12,326 nt of DNA from an uncultured Clostridia bacterium (GTDB lineage Bacteria > Bacillota > Clostridia > Oscillospirales > Acutalibacteraceae). The stretch's first letter is position 1, and every line of letters begins with the position of its first letter. Positions 1-6,903 of the stretch are shown piece by piece. The notes beneath the pieces are model-generated. The model saw only the letters and a list, made by a program, of their open reading frames with translations. It was not told the DNA's origin and did not search any database. The stretch is from NCBI GenBank assembly GCA_938034875.1, contig CALHND010000009.1, positions 1 through 12,326 on the forward strand, written 5' to 3'. The translations under genes were made by a program, and so were the position numbers.

Positions 1-2
1 AT

Positions 3-155
3 AAATATCTGAATCTTTTCTGCAAAATGAGCAACACAGCAAAGCAGTACATTCAAAAATGGATGCCTATTGTAGCCGCTTCACAGTCCGTAAAGGGCAA
101 ATCGGACGAGAGACAGTTCCTGCTCTCTTGGGTAGATGTCGTTGATTACGAATAA
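3..155 (+). CDS. C-terminal end of an unrecognised protein (partial)
   Basis: An open frame enters from the left edge and stops at TAA 153-155, giving about 50 residues that end in SWVDVVDYE. The piece is hydrophilic, with a basic first half (SNTAKQYIQKW) and a KGKSDERQF stretch. I see no membrane segment or Cys/His metal motif. An internal ATG lies at 27-29 but no Shine-Dalgarno site precedes it, so this is more likely the tail of a longer gene than a 42-residue gene. Two terminators follow at 251-289 and 347-387, which supports a real plus-strand transcript ending here. I do not recognise the family. Codon use is richer in G+C than in the flanking intergenic DNA, which argues for real coding. 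Confidence 0.55.
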   Translation, partial: KYLNLFCKMSNTAKQYIQKWMPIVAASQSVKGKSDERQFLLSWVDVVDYE

Positions 156-250
156 ACCTTTAACCTAAAGGTACACCCGAAAACATACAAGGTCTACTAA
201 AAAGCAGTTTAATGAATTAGCAGCTTTGAGCGTTCTAAAGTAAAAAAAAA

Positions 251-289
251 ACCGAAAAAGACTGTAAAAAGTTTTTTTCGGTGTTTTTT
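251..289 (+). terminator. Rho-independent terminator, probably bidirectional
   Basis: ACCGAAAAA (251-259) pairs with TTTTTCGGT (274-282) and is followed by a run of T (284-289). On the other strand the same stem is followed by about ten T residues, so it can stop transcription from either side. It lies downstream of the partial gene at the left edge and downstream of the minus-strand rubredoxin gene. Confidence 0.75.
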
Positions 290-346
290 ATATATAAGCA
301 TTGGCATTTACTAAAATTAAATGAAAACAATAGTTTGTTATATACC

Positions 347-387
347 AAAGCACCAGCACAGAAATAAATCCGTGCTGGTGCTTTTTT
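347..387 (+). terminator. Strong hairpin terminator
   Basis: AAAGCACCAGCAC (347-359) is the exact inverted complement of GTGCTGGTGCTTT (372-384), with a 12-nt loop, and the plus strand continues in T. The minus-strand side has only three T residues after the stem. The T tract therefore favours plus-strand termination, although the position just after the rubredoxin stop suggests it also serves that gene. Confidence 0.8.
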
Positions 388-397
388 ACTAAATAAA

Positions 398-553
398 TTA
401 TTCAGCGCTGAAAGAATCTTTGCCAACTCCGCAAAGAGGGCATTCAAAATCCTCCGGCAAGTCTTCCCACTTTGTTCCGGGGGCAATATTAGCTTCTGGG
501 CAACCTACTTCTTCATCGTAAACCCAATCACATACATCGCATACATACTTCAT
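398..553 (-). CDS. Rubredoxin
   Basis: This 51-residue protein is a small one-electron carrier with a single iron held by four cysteines in the cytoplasm. In anaerobes rubredoxins usually feed electrons to rubrerythrin, superoxide reductase or rubredoxin:oxygen oxidoreductase. The sequence shows both iron-binding knuckles, CDVC (C5, C8) and CPLCG (C38, C41), plus the family signatures VYDEE, IAPGTKWEDLP and GVGKD. Length is normal for the family. A fifth cysteine, C18, replaces the usual Asp in the GDP turn, and Asp follows the first knuckle where Gly is usual. The start is fixed by GAGGTGA about 7 nt upstream. The gene is monocistronic: its own promoter is close upstream and a terminator lies directly downstream. 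No partner oxidoreductase is in the window. Confidence 0.96.
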   Translation of the reverse strand: MKYVCDVCDWVYDEEVGCPEANIAPGTKWEDLPEDFECPLCGVGKDSFSAE

Positions 554-570
554 TACATTCACCTCGCTTT

Positions 571-600
571 ATTATACTGCTTGTTGATATTTTAACACAA
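571..600 (-). promoter_or_regulatory. Putative sigma-A promoter of rubredoxin
   Basis: On the minus strand TTGTGT (600-595) and a consensus TATAAT (576-571) are separated by 18 nt. The predicted start point is only about 14 nt before the ATG, so the mRNA leader would hold little more than the Shine-Dalgarno site. The -10 box is perfect and the -35 box is weak. Confidence 0.55.
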
Positions 601-701
601 AACGCTTAAAAAAAACAGCCTTTGCAAAGTATTTGTAAATATATGATAAATAAAAACCAGTGCCGGCCAATTAATGCTTTAGTTCAGTGCTTTATATCAC
701 A

Positions 702-2141
702 TTACACTTTTGCGTGTTTGCGCTTTTTTGAAAACAGGAAACCGATAAACATAATAACGGCAAATACAATCAAATACCAGAAGTTTGCCATTTTGTGTCC
801 GACTATGCAGGCATATACCATAAAGCAAGAGCCGATAACTGCCAATGACGGAATAAGATACCTTTTTATGAACTTTTCGTCCTTAGCTTTTTTCATCCAC
901 ATTATAAAAATAGGAATATACATTGCATAAAGTGAAACAATTGGCAGTTCAGTCGGGTCGAAAACCAAAATAGAACTTTCAAAAGGTGTTCCGACAAATG
1001 CAAGTGCAGAGCTCCATGTGCCTGCAAGATTTGATAGATAAAAATACAGTCCCCAAGCTGCACAAAGCGTAAGACCAATTATTGCAGAGTTGTGCGGCAT
1101 GTTTGATTCACGGTCGACTTGGCTGAACAACTTAGGATTAGGCCCCTCTTCACGTGAAGCGATAGAGTACATTCCGCGGCAGCAGCCGAGCATCAGACCA
1201 TTCATGGTGCCCATACACGAAATTGCAATAAATAAGTTGAGAATGTTACCAAAAACACCACCGAAAATATTAGTAAAAGCGGTAGTCGCTCCATCTTTAA
1301 TAAGTACATCTACCGAAGCGCCTCCGGCAACGCCGATAAAGTATATAGTATAAACTGATATAATAACTATACCGCCGATGATTAACGCCTTCGGTAAATT
1401 CTTTTTAGCGTCCTTAAGTTCTGCGTTTATTGAAGTTGCAATAATCCAACCTTCATAAGCAAATGAAGTGGCACATACAGACGCAAGCAGAGCGTTTCCA
1501 GTGCCACTGGAAAATACAGTAGAGCCAGCAAAGTTATTAGTCAACATGTGAGTTGGGCTGAAAATGCCGGCAATAACGCCCACAACAGCCATCAGTCCGA
1601 GCGGTATTAGTTTAATAACTGTAGTTGTTGTCTGGAACTTACCTGCAAGCTTAGGTGATAAAGCGTTAACTGCATATGAACAGCACATATAGAATAACAT
1701 AAGTGCAATACACTCAGGTCCGATAATGCATCCACCTTCTGATGCCGGTACAATAAGCTTAAAATCGGGCCAGCATGATGTTATAAACACAAGCGTATAT
1801 CTTGCGGAAAGCCATGACAATGCCGAAGTTAATACAGGGTAATAAATAGTGGTCATAAACCATCCTATGTAATATCCGTATTTGCTGCCGACAGTTGCCT
1901 CTGCGTAGTCAACAACACCATTAACCTTTACATATTTTTGTGCCATGCTCGCAAATGCAAGAACACAGACGATCATTATAGCACCACCGATAAGCCATGC
2001 CAGTATGCCAATTAGCATGTTTTCTTGTGCTTTTTCAAGTATTGTTTGTGCCTTAAAAAAAACGCCGGAGCCTATTACAATGCCAACAACCATGCATATT
2101 GCGGTAAACAAACCATATTTTTTTTCAAGTTTATTTTCCAT
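702..2141 (-). CDS. APC-family amino-acid permease/exchanger
   Basis: This 479-residue integral membrane protein belongs to the amino acid-polyamine-organocation (APC) superfamily and imports or exchanges amino acids across the cytoplasmic membrane. It opens with a short charged tail and a first helix carrying the unwound substrate-site motif GSGVFFK (residues 24-30). About twelve hydrophobic helices follow. The TM6 region reads SFAYEGWIIATSINAELKDA (226-245), which matches the LAT/SteT-like branch, where this segment lines the binding site. The C-terminus is basic (FSKKRKHAKV), consistent with a cytoplasmic end. The ATG is supported by GGGAG about 8 nt upstream. The gene stands alone, divergent from the oligopeptide transporter. 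Family membership is clear, but substrate cannot be read from sequence: a serine/threonine or other neutral amino-acid exchanger is plausible. Confidence 0.9.
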   Translation of the reverse strand: MENKLEKKYGLFTAICMVVGIVIGSGVFFKAQTILEKAQENMLIGILAWLIGGAIMIVCVLAFASMAQKYVKVNGVVDYAEATVGSKYGYYIGWFMTTIYYPVLTSALSWLSARYTLVFITSCWPDFKLIVPASEGGCIIGPECIALMLFYMCCSYAVNALSPKLAGKFQTTTTVIKLIPLGLMAVVGVIAGIFSPTHMLTNNFAGSTVFSSGTGNALLASVCATSFAYEGWIIATSINAELKDAKKNLPKALIIGGIVIISVYTIYFIGVAGGASVDVLIKDGATTAFTNIFGGVFGNILNLFIAISCMGTMNGLMLGCCRGMYSIASREEGPNPKLFSQVDRESNMPHNSAIIGLTLCAAWGLYFYLSNLAGTWSSALAFVGTPFESSILVFDPTELPIVSLYAMYIPIFIMWMKKAKDEKFIKRYLIPSLAVIGSCFMVYACIVGHKMANFWYLIVFAVIMFIGFLFSKKRKHAKV

Positions 2142-2546
2142 ACAATTTCTCCCTTTTCTCTTTATTATTATCTTAAATTTGTATTTGTGCTCATAATAAA
2201 TAAGCTCAAAGCAATTTTAAAATTTATACAACTATACTAGATATACCATATTTAAGTATAAATGTCTATAAATTTCCATTTAGTGTTGAAATATTTTTTA
2301 TAGTTTAACTATGTTGTATATCACATTAATTAGATCTATTACAAAACAATATTAATAAAACCATATTAAATATGCCTAGCACACTTTCTAAATAGCTGTT
2401 GTAAAAAAAATATTAACCCATTATAAGGTAATAAAAAATGTTAAAAAGTCACATTGTTTTTTGCAATTTATGTACATTGTTTTCGATTCAAAAATATGCT
2501 AATATATTTGAGTATAATATATATAATATATAAAGGCAGGTTAAAT
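2142..2546. other. AT-rich divergent intergenic spacer
   Basis: This 405-bp spacer lies between the permease and OPT genes and must hold both promoters. I see no RNA gene and no credible ORF. A small dyad, ATAGTT-T-AACTAT (2300-2312), sits near the middle and could be an operator, but such dyads are expected by chance in DNA this AT-rich. No T-box, SAM or other riboswitch core was recognised. Confidence 0.6.
2477..2518 (+). promoter_or_regulatory. Putative promoter region of the OPT transporter operon
   Basis: TTGTTT (2477-2482) and TAATAT (2500-2505) are spaced by 17 nt. A perfect TATAAT lies slightly downstream (2513-2518) but has no good -35 at the right distance. Either could be used. 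The region is so AT-rich that chance matches are likely. Confidence 0.35.
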
Positions 2547-4457
2547 ATGGAAAATCAAAACAATTTTAAACCGTATATACCGGCAGAAAAGATTACTCCG
2601 GAGCTTACATTTACTTCGGTAATTGTCGGCGTTATTTTGGCCGTCATTTTTGGAGCCGCAAATGCATATTTAGGACTTAAGGTTGGCATGACTGTTTCTG
2701 CATCAATACCATCGGCAGTAATTGCTATGGGTGTTATTAAAATGATCATGCGTAAAAATTCCGTACTTGAAACAAACATGGTGCAAACCATCGGATCTTC
2801 GGGTGAGTCCCTGGCTGCAGGCTCAATATTTACACTTCCCGCTCTTTTTATTTGGGCTTCGGAAGGTGTTACTGAAATGCCAAGTCTCATTGAAATCACC
2901 CTTATTGCTCTTATTGGTGGTATGCTCGGTATCTTATTCATGGTACCGCTTCGGAATGCCCTAATTGTTAAAGAACACGGAATCCTTCCCTATCCCGAAG
3001 GCACCGCTTGCTCAGAGGTTATATTAGCCGGCGAAAAGGGCGGTTCAAGCGCCTCCACAGTTTTTGCAGGAATGGGATTAGCTGCACTTTTCAAATTTAT
3101 TATTGATGGACTTAAAGTAGTTGCAGGCGAAGTTTCTGTTAGTGCTAAAGCATTTGCAGGTACAATTGGTACACAAATTTATCCGGCTGTTATGAGTGTT
3201 GGTTATATATGTGGACCTAAAATTGCATCCGTAATGTTCAGCGGAGGAGTTTTAAGTTGGCTTGTTCTTATTCCTCTTATAGTATTTTTCGGTGATGCAT
3301 CTATAAAAGAAACATACGATGCTGCCGGCGCATATGCTATTTGGGGCAGCTATATCAAATACATTGGCGCTGGCGCGCTTGTGACGGGCGGATTTATTAG
3401 CCTTATCAAATCCCTACCGCTTATTATTTCAACCTTTAGCGACGCAATAAAGGGCCTTAAACGTAATTCTGCTGCTTCGAACAAGCGTACAGAAAAAGAC
3501 ATGAACTTTGCTTTTGTTATCGGAGGCATCATTATCTTAACTCTTCTCATTTGGATTATTGATGCAATACCCGTAACCCTTATTGGTGCAATTATGATTG
3601 TAGTTTTCGGTTTCTTCTTTGCCACCGTTTCTTCCCGAATGGTAGGGCTTGTAGGAAGCAGTAATAACCCTGTTTCCGGTATGACCATTGCCACGGTCTT
3701 AGTTTCAACCGTTATTTTAAAAGCAACCGGACTTGTTGGTCCTAGCGGTATGACAAGTGCAATTGCGATAGCGTCTATTGTTTGTATCATTACAGCTATT
3801 GCAGGCGACACATCACAGGACCTTAAAACCGGTTATTTGCTGGGTGCTACACCCGTAAAACAGCAAGTTGGCGAAATTTTTGGTGTACTTTCTGCGGGAC
3901 TTGCTATCGGCGGCACTCTTTATCTTTTGAATGCTGCTTGGGGCTTTGGTGCAAACGGTCTGGACGCACCTCAGGCAAGCATGATGAAGCTTATTATTGA
4001 GGGTGTAATGGACGGTAACCTCCCCTGGGCTCTAATCATTTCCGGTGCGTTTATTGCAATCGTAGCCGAACTGCTTAGAATACCTGTTCTTCCCTTTTCC
4101 ATCGGTCTGTACCTCCCCGTTCAGCTAAACGCATGTATTATGATCGGAGGACTTATAAGATTAGCACTTGAGAAATCAAAGATTAACGGCAAGAGAAAAG
4201 AAAAGGTTATTAACAACGGCATTCTCTTTAGCTCAGGCATGATTGCAGGCGAAGGCTTAATAGGTATTGCTCTTGCTTTATTTGCAATTTTCGGCATTGA
4301 TAAAACTATCAACCTTGCTGAGCGCTTTGGAATTTCTACTACATTTTCAAATATCGGCAGCTTGGTTCTTTTATCAATTATTATTCTTTCATTCCTCAAA
4401 TTTACTGTTTGGTCTAAAAAAGATAAGGCGGATATAAGTGAAAATGAACAAGCGTAA
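2547..4457 (+). CDS. OPT-family oligopeptide transporter
   Basis: This 636-residue polytopic membrane protein belongs to the OPT superfamily, secondary carriers that import small peptides (or, in the YSL branch, metal chelates) using the proton or cation gradient. Family marks are visible in order: LGLKVGMTVSASIPSAV near the N-terminus, PYPEGTACSEV (about 148-158), SSNNPVSGMT (about 371-380), AGDTSQDLKTGYLLGATPVK (about 419-438) and LPFSIGLYLPVQ (about 515-526). About fourteen or more hydrophobic segments alternate with short loops. Length is normal for bacterial members. I chose ATG 2547 (MENQNNFKPYIP) because AAAGGCAGG precedes it. The frame is open upstream to 2454, but that stretch is AT-rich promoter-like sequence and lacks a Shine-Dalgarno site. 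The 3' end overlaps the PqqD-like gene by 20 nt, implying co-translation. Substrate is inferred from family only. Confidence 0.93.
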   Translation: MENQNNFKPYIPAEKITPELTFTSVIVGVILAVIFGAANAYLGLKVGMTVSASIPSAVIAMGVIKMIMRKNSVLETNMVQTIGSSGESLAAGSIFTLPALFIWASEGVTEMPSLIEITLIALIGGMLGILFMVPLRNALIVKEHGILPYPEGTACSEVILAGEKGGSSASTVFAGMGLAALFKFIIDGLKVVAGEVSVSAKAFAGTIGTQIYPAVMSVGYICGPKIASVMFSGGVLSWLVLIPLIVFFGDASIKETYDAAGAYAIWGSYIKYIGAGALVTGGFISLIKSLPLIISTFSDAIKGLKRNSAASNKRTEKDMNFAFVIGGIIILTLLIWIIDAIPVTLIGAIMIVVFGFFFATVSSRMVGLVGSSNNPVSGMTIATVLVSTVILKATGLVGPSGMTSAIAIASIVCIITAIAGDTSQDLKTGYLLGATPVKQQVGEIFGVLSAGLAIGGTLYLLNAAWGFGANGLDAPQASMMKLIIEGVMDGNLPWALIISGAFIAIVAELLRIPVLPFSIGLYLPVQLNACIMIGGLIRLALEKSKINGKRKEKVINNGILFSSGMIAGEGLIGIALALFAIFGIDKTINLAERFGISTTFSNIGSLVLLSIIILSFLKFTVWSKKDKADISENEQA

Positions 4458-4797
4458 TAAGTCAAAAAGTGACAACGTTCTTGAATATATACCCGTTCGT
4501 AATGAAAGTATAAATTGGAATAACGACGAAAACGGTATTATTACACTCGAAATTGAGAATAAAGGACTGTTTAACCGAATAGCTCAAACTGTTTTTAAAA
4601 AGCCAAAAAAAAGTTATGTTCATCTTGATGAAACCGGCAGCTTTGTTTGGCCCTTAATCGACGGAAAAGCCGATATTTTAAAAATTGCTGAAAGTGTGAA
4701 AGAACATTTTGGAGATAAGGCTGATCCACTGTATGAAAGGCTTGTTAAGTATTTTAAAATCCTTGAAAGCTATGGTTTTATAAAATTAAATAAATAA
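4438..4797 (+). CDS. PqqD-like (RRE-fold) small protein
   Basis: This 119-residue soluble protein has a PqqD/RRE-like C-terminal half: YVHLDETGSFVWPLIDGK, then a helix ILKIAESVKEHFGD, then a long helix ending LESYGFIKL. In PqqD and related RiPP recognition elements this winged-helix fold binds the leader of a precursor peptide for a maturase. Free-standing homologues in Clostridia often have no known partner. The N-terminal 45 residues are charged and less conserved-looking. The start is probably GTG 4438, since AAGGCGG lies 6 nt upstream; ATG 4444 is the alternative and would trim two residues. Translation is coupled to the OPT transporter by a 20-nt overlap, so its role is probably tied to that transporter. 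No radical-SAM maturase or precursor peptide is in the window, so a RiPP role is unproven. Confidence 0.8.
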   Translation: MKMNKRNKSKSDNVLEYIPVRNESINWNNDENGIITLEIENKGLFNRIAQTVFKKPKKSYVHLDETGSFVWPLIDGKADILKIAESVKEHFGDKADPLYERLVKYFKILESYGFIKLNK

Positions 4798-4833
4798 AAA
4801 AATGTCGTCTTACAAAAGTAAGACGACATTTTT
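4798..4833. terminator. Perfect bidirectional terminator between convergent genes
   Basis: A 16-bp perfect stem (4798-4813 with 4818-4833) carries an AAAA loop. The G+C-containing core GTCGTCTTAC is flanked by A5 on one side and T5 on the other, so either strand gives a hairpin followed by U residues. It ends both the OPT/PqqD-like operon (plus) and the pseudouridine synthase gene (minus). Confidence 0.93.
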
Positions 4834-4842
4834 ATTTGTCTG

Positions 4843-5823
4843 TTATAATTTTGCTGCTTCACTGGGCATAGTTCCAAACAGTTCTTCAGCAAACCAAACA
4901 CTTTTCACCATAAACTCTTTTCCATTTAGATACTGCAGTTCATCAGCATCTTCTTTAAAATCAAATGCAAGCCGATATGACCACAATGCCTGATGTTTAT
5001 ATCCCTTTTTACGGTCAGCGGTGTTTATACCGTATTTTCCGTCACCCAGAAGCGGATGTCCGATAGAAGCCAAATGCGCACGAATTTGATGAGTTCTGCC
5101 TGTCAACAGCTCAATTTCAAGCAGTGATAAATCCCCTTTTTGCGCTAAAACTCGGTAACGGGTGCGTATTGAGCGCGACTCATTGGTTTTATGTGTACGA
5201 ATTTTTGCTAAATTTCTATCTTCGTCCTTTTCAAGATAACCTGTCAGCGTATCTTCTTTTTTCGGCATTTTGCCATGTACAACACACAAATAAAATTTAT
5301 TTATTTCTCTATTTTTAAGCTTTTCATTTAACACTCTCAGCGCCATTGCGTTTTTTGCCGCAATCACAATTCCTCCAGTATTGCGATCAATTCGGTTAAC
5401 AAGCGCCGGTTTAAAAGATGCCTCATTTTCCGGGCAATATTCCCCACTTTTGTACAAATGATGCTGTATTCGCATTATAAGCGTATCACGGTATTCGGTG
5501 TCATCAGGATGTACAATGAGTCCCTGCGGTTTATTAACCAGCATAATGTTCTCATCCTCGTAGACAATGTCAACAAGGTCCGGCGCAGAAGTAAAATCAT
5601 ATTTCGGAGCTGTTTCCTGAAGCAACTCGTCGTTTATATATAACGATACAACGTCACCCTCAGAAAGGCGGCTTGATATTTCGGCACGCTTTCCATTTAA
5701 TTTGATTCGCTTTAGCCTTATGTATTTATACATGAGAGACATTGGTAGGTTTGCAAATGTCTTTGTCAGGTACTTATCGAGCCGCTGGCCCGCATCGTTC
5801 GATTTAATAATATATTCTTTCAA
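4843..5823 (-). CDS. RluA-family RNA pseudouridine synthase with S4 domain
   Basis: This 326-residue cytoplasmic enzyme converts specific uridines to pseudouridine, most likely in 23S rRNA. An N-terminal S4 RNA-binding domain (about 1-70, with AGQRLDKYLTK and IKLNGKR) precedes the catalytic domain. The catalytic Asp is D146 in NRIDRNTGG, a variant of the usual HRLDRxTSG seen in Gram-positive paralogues. The supporting KFY (176-178) and LTGRTHQIRAHLASIGHPLL (240-259) motifs are intact, as is GDGKYG. Length fits the RluC/RluD/YlyB type. The ATG is preceded by GGGGGA about 9 nt upstream. The gene is monocistronic, with an extended -10 promoter overlapping that of radC. The family is certain. The exact uridine target cannot be assigned from sequence because several paralogues share this layout. 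Confidence 0.95.
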   Translation of the reverse strand: MKEYIIKSNDAGQRLDKYLTKTFANLPMSLMYKYIRLKRIKLNGKRAEISSRLSEGDVVSLYINDELLQETAPKYDFTSAPDLVDIVYEDENIMLVNKPQGLIVHPDDTEYRDTLIMRIQHHLYKSGEYCPENEASFKPALVNRIDRNTGGIVIAAKNAMALRVLNEKLKNREINKFYLCVVHGKMPKKEDTLTGYLEKDEDRNLAKIRTHKTNESRSIRTRYRVLAQKGDLSLLEIELLTGRTHQIRAHLASIGHPLLGDGKYGINTADRKKGYKHQALWSYRLAFDFKEDADELQYLNGKEFMVKSVWFAEELFGTMPSEAAKL

Positions 5824-5855
5824 CGGTTTTCCCCCATAAAATTAGTAATATTTAT

Positions 5856-5883
5856 ATTATAACACATTTTTCGCTTTGCAAAA
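5856..5883 (-). promoter_or_regulatory. Extended -10 promoter of the pseudouridine synthase gene
   Basis: On the minus strand TTTTGC (5883-5878) is followed after 16 nt by TATAAT (5861-5856). The -10 is preceded by TGT, giving the extended TGnTATAAT form that compensates for a weak -35. The -35 box overlaps that of the divergent radC promoter. Confidence 0.6.
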
Positions 5884-5903
5884 GACTAAAAATATCATAT
5901 AAT
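5876..5903 (+). promoter_or_regulatory. Sigma-A promoter of radC
   Basis: TTGCAA (5876-5881) and a perfect TATAAT (5898-5903) are 16 nt apart. The -35 shares bases 5878-5881 with the -35 of the opposite-facing pseudouridine synthase promoter, so RNA polymerase probably cannot occupy both at once. Confidence 0.6.
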
Positions 5904-5921
5904 GGAAATAAATGATATTTT
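5889..5921. promoter_or_regulatory. 10-bp inverted repeat over the radC -10 and start region
   Basis: AAAATATCAT (5889-5898) is the exact inverted complement of ATGATATTTT (5912-5921), with a 13-nt spacer. The left arm runs into the -10 box and the right arm covers the expected start of the transcript. This is where a repressor dimer would block transcription, so an operator is plausible. The high A+T content means chance cannot be excluded. Confidence 0.4.
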
Positions 5922-5940
5922 ATAGTAGGAGTTTTAACAC

Positions 5941-6657
5941 ATGGATAAAAGACATTCGACTTTGCCAGCAAAAAATATTCATGCCGAGCATCGCCAAAGA
6001 ATGAAAAAAAGATTCATAGCTAATGACTTAGATAGCTTTGAAAACCATAATATTATTGAACTGCTACTTTTCTTTGCAATTCCTCAAGGGGATACAAATG
6101 AGCTTGCACATAAGCTACTTAAAGCGTTCGGATCGCTTGCAGGCGTTTTTGACGCTCCGTATGAAGAGTTACTTAAAGTTAAAGGTGTAGGTGAACATAC
6201 AGCAACACTTATTAAACTTATTGCTCCACTGTCACGAAAATATCTGGAAGATAAAACCAGCGAAAAAGAAGTTTTCGATAGCTGTGAGGCTGTCGGCGAA
6301 TTTCTACTTGCAAAATACCGATTTAGACAAAACGAAATATTATCAGTTCTTTGTCTTGATCAAAATTGCCACTTTATAAGTTGGGAACAAATTTCAAGCG
6401 GTACTGTTAATGCAACTGCCATAAATACACGCAAAATTATTGAGGTTGCTGTAAAAACCTCTGCGCATTCAATCATTTTATCACACAATCATCCCAATGG
6501 TTTAGCGGAACCATCACCTGATGACATAAGGTCCACAATCATGCTTGTTGACGCACTTAATGTTATTGGCGTTAAAGTACTCGACCACATTATTATCGGC
6601 GGTGAAGACTATATCTCACTTGCAAATTCAAAGCAACATGAAAAGCTATTCAGATAA
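5941..6657 (+). CDS. radC: RadC-like JAB-domain protein (DUF2466/UPF0758)
   Basis: This 238-residue protein has the usual RadC plan: an N-terminal helix-hairpin-helix region (LLKVKGVGEHTATLIK, about 78-93) and a C-terminal JAB/MPN metalloprotease-like domain. The metal motif is intact, with H182 and H184 in SHNHPNG and D195 in EPSPDD. The segment that usually reads VHPREIF is replaced by NATAINTRKI (157-166), so this is a diverged branch. Despite the name, a DNA-repair role for RadC is not supported by modern genetics and its function is unsettled. The ATG is set by TAGGAG 9 nt upstream. The gene is monocistronic, with its own promoter and a hairpin terminator starting 4 nt after the stop. 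The symbol reflects the family, and the function is not established. Confidence 0.92.
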   Translation: MDKRHSTLPAKNIHAEHRQRMKKRFIANDLDSFENHNIIELLLFFAIPQGDTNELAHKLLKAFGSLAGVFDAPYEELLKVKGVGEHTATLIKLIAPLSRKYLEDKTSEKEVFDSCEAVGEFLLAKYRFRQNEILSVLCLDQNCHFISWEQISSGTVNATAINTRKIIEVAVKTSAHSIILSHNHPNGLAEPSPDDIRSTIMLVDALNVIGVKVLDHIIIGGEDYISLANSKQHEKLFR

Positions 6658-6801
6658 ATTCTCGTCCCTGTCTATCAGGGACGAGTTTATTTCATAATAT
6701 GGGCATCCGCCAATGACACATTTTACCTCGCCACATTCGTCACGGCAGCAATAACCCTCATTTTGATATTTGCAGTTTCGCACACATTTTATCAAATTCA
6801 T
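6646..6801 (-). CDS. Small Cys-rich protein, Clostridial CKYQ..GYC type
   Basis: This 51-residue protein begins MNLIKCVRNCKYQNEGYC and has eight cysteines (6, 10, 18, 19, 23, 28, 33 plus the spaced pattern ending GGCPYYE; I count seven to eight depending on start). The C-x3-C-K-Y-Q...G-Y-C...C-P-Y-Y layout matches a short family common in Clostridia, often mislabelled hydroxymyristoyl-ACP dehydratase. The cysteines suggest metal binding, probably zinc or Fe-S, which is inference. AAGGGTG lies 6 nt upstream of ATG. The last 15 or so codons run through the radC terminator hairpin, and the stop falls inside the 3' end of radC on the opposite strand (12-bp antisense overlap). The family motif ends at CPYYE, so the tail is probably a read-on into terminator sequence. 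Too short for most gene callers. Confidence 0.75.
   Translation of the reverse strand: MNLIKCVRNCKYQNEGYCCRDECGEVKCVIGGCPYYEINSSLIDRDENLSE
6661..6693 (+). terminator. Terminator of radC
   Basis: CTCGTCCCTG (6661-6670) pairs perfectly with CAGGGACGAG (6676-6685) around a 5-nt loop (TCTAT), followed by TTTATTT. The stem is GC-rich and stands out from its surroundings. It also encodes part of the tail of the small Cys-rich protein on the opposite strand. Confidence 0.9.
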
Positions 6802-6903
6802 TTTTTACACCCTTTGCTATTTTTAACCTTTTATACGAAATAATGCATAGGATAAATACGAACCGTTTACCCAAAATAATAAAAAAGGTGGGAATGGTGT
6901 AAA

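Noticed and set aside
156..172. Small hairpin ACCTTTA/TAAAGGT after the left partial gene
   Set aside because: It is 7 bp with a 3-nt loop and no following T run; weaker than the two terminators further on, with no evident role.
235..486. 83-codon minus-strand frame overlapping rubredoxin
   Set aside because: It crosses two terminators and conflicts with the clear rubredoxin frame.
622..930. 102-codon plus-strand frame opposite the permease end
   Set aside because: It is antisense to the conserved APC permease, has no ribosome-binding site and has no recognisable motif.
2454..2546. N-terminal extension of the OPT transporter to an ATG at 2454
   Set aside because: The 31 extra residues come from AT-rich promoter-like sequence with no Shine-Dalgarno site. 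MENQNNFKPYIP at 2547 matches the normal N-terminus of the family and has one.
3350..3811. 153-codon minus-strand frame inside the OPT gene
   Set aside because: It is a shadow of a strongly conserved membrane protein, where hydrophobic codons read backwards commonly stay open.
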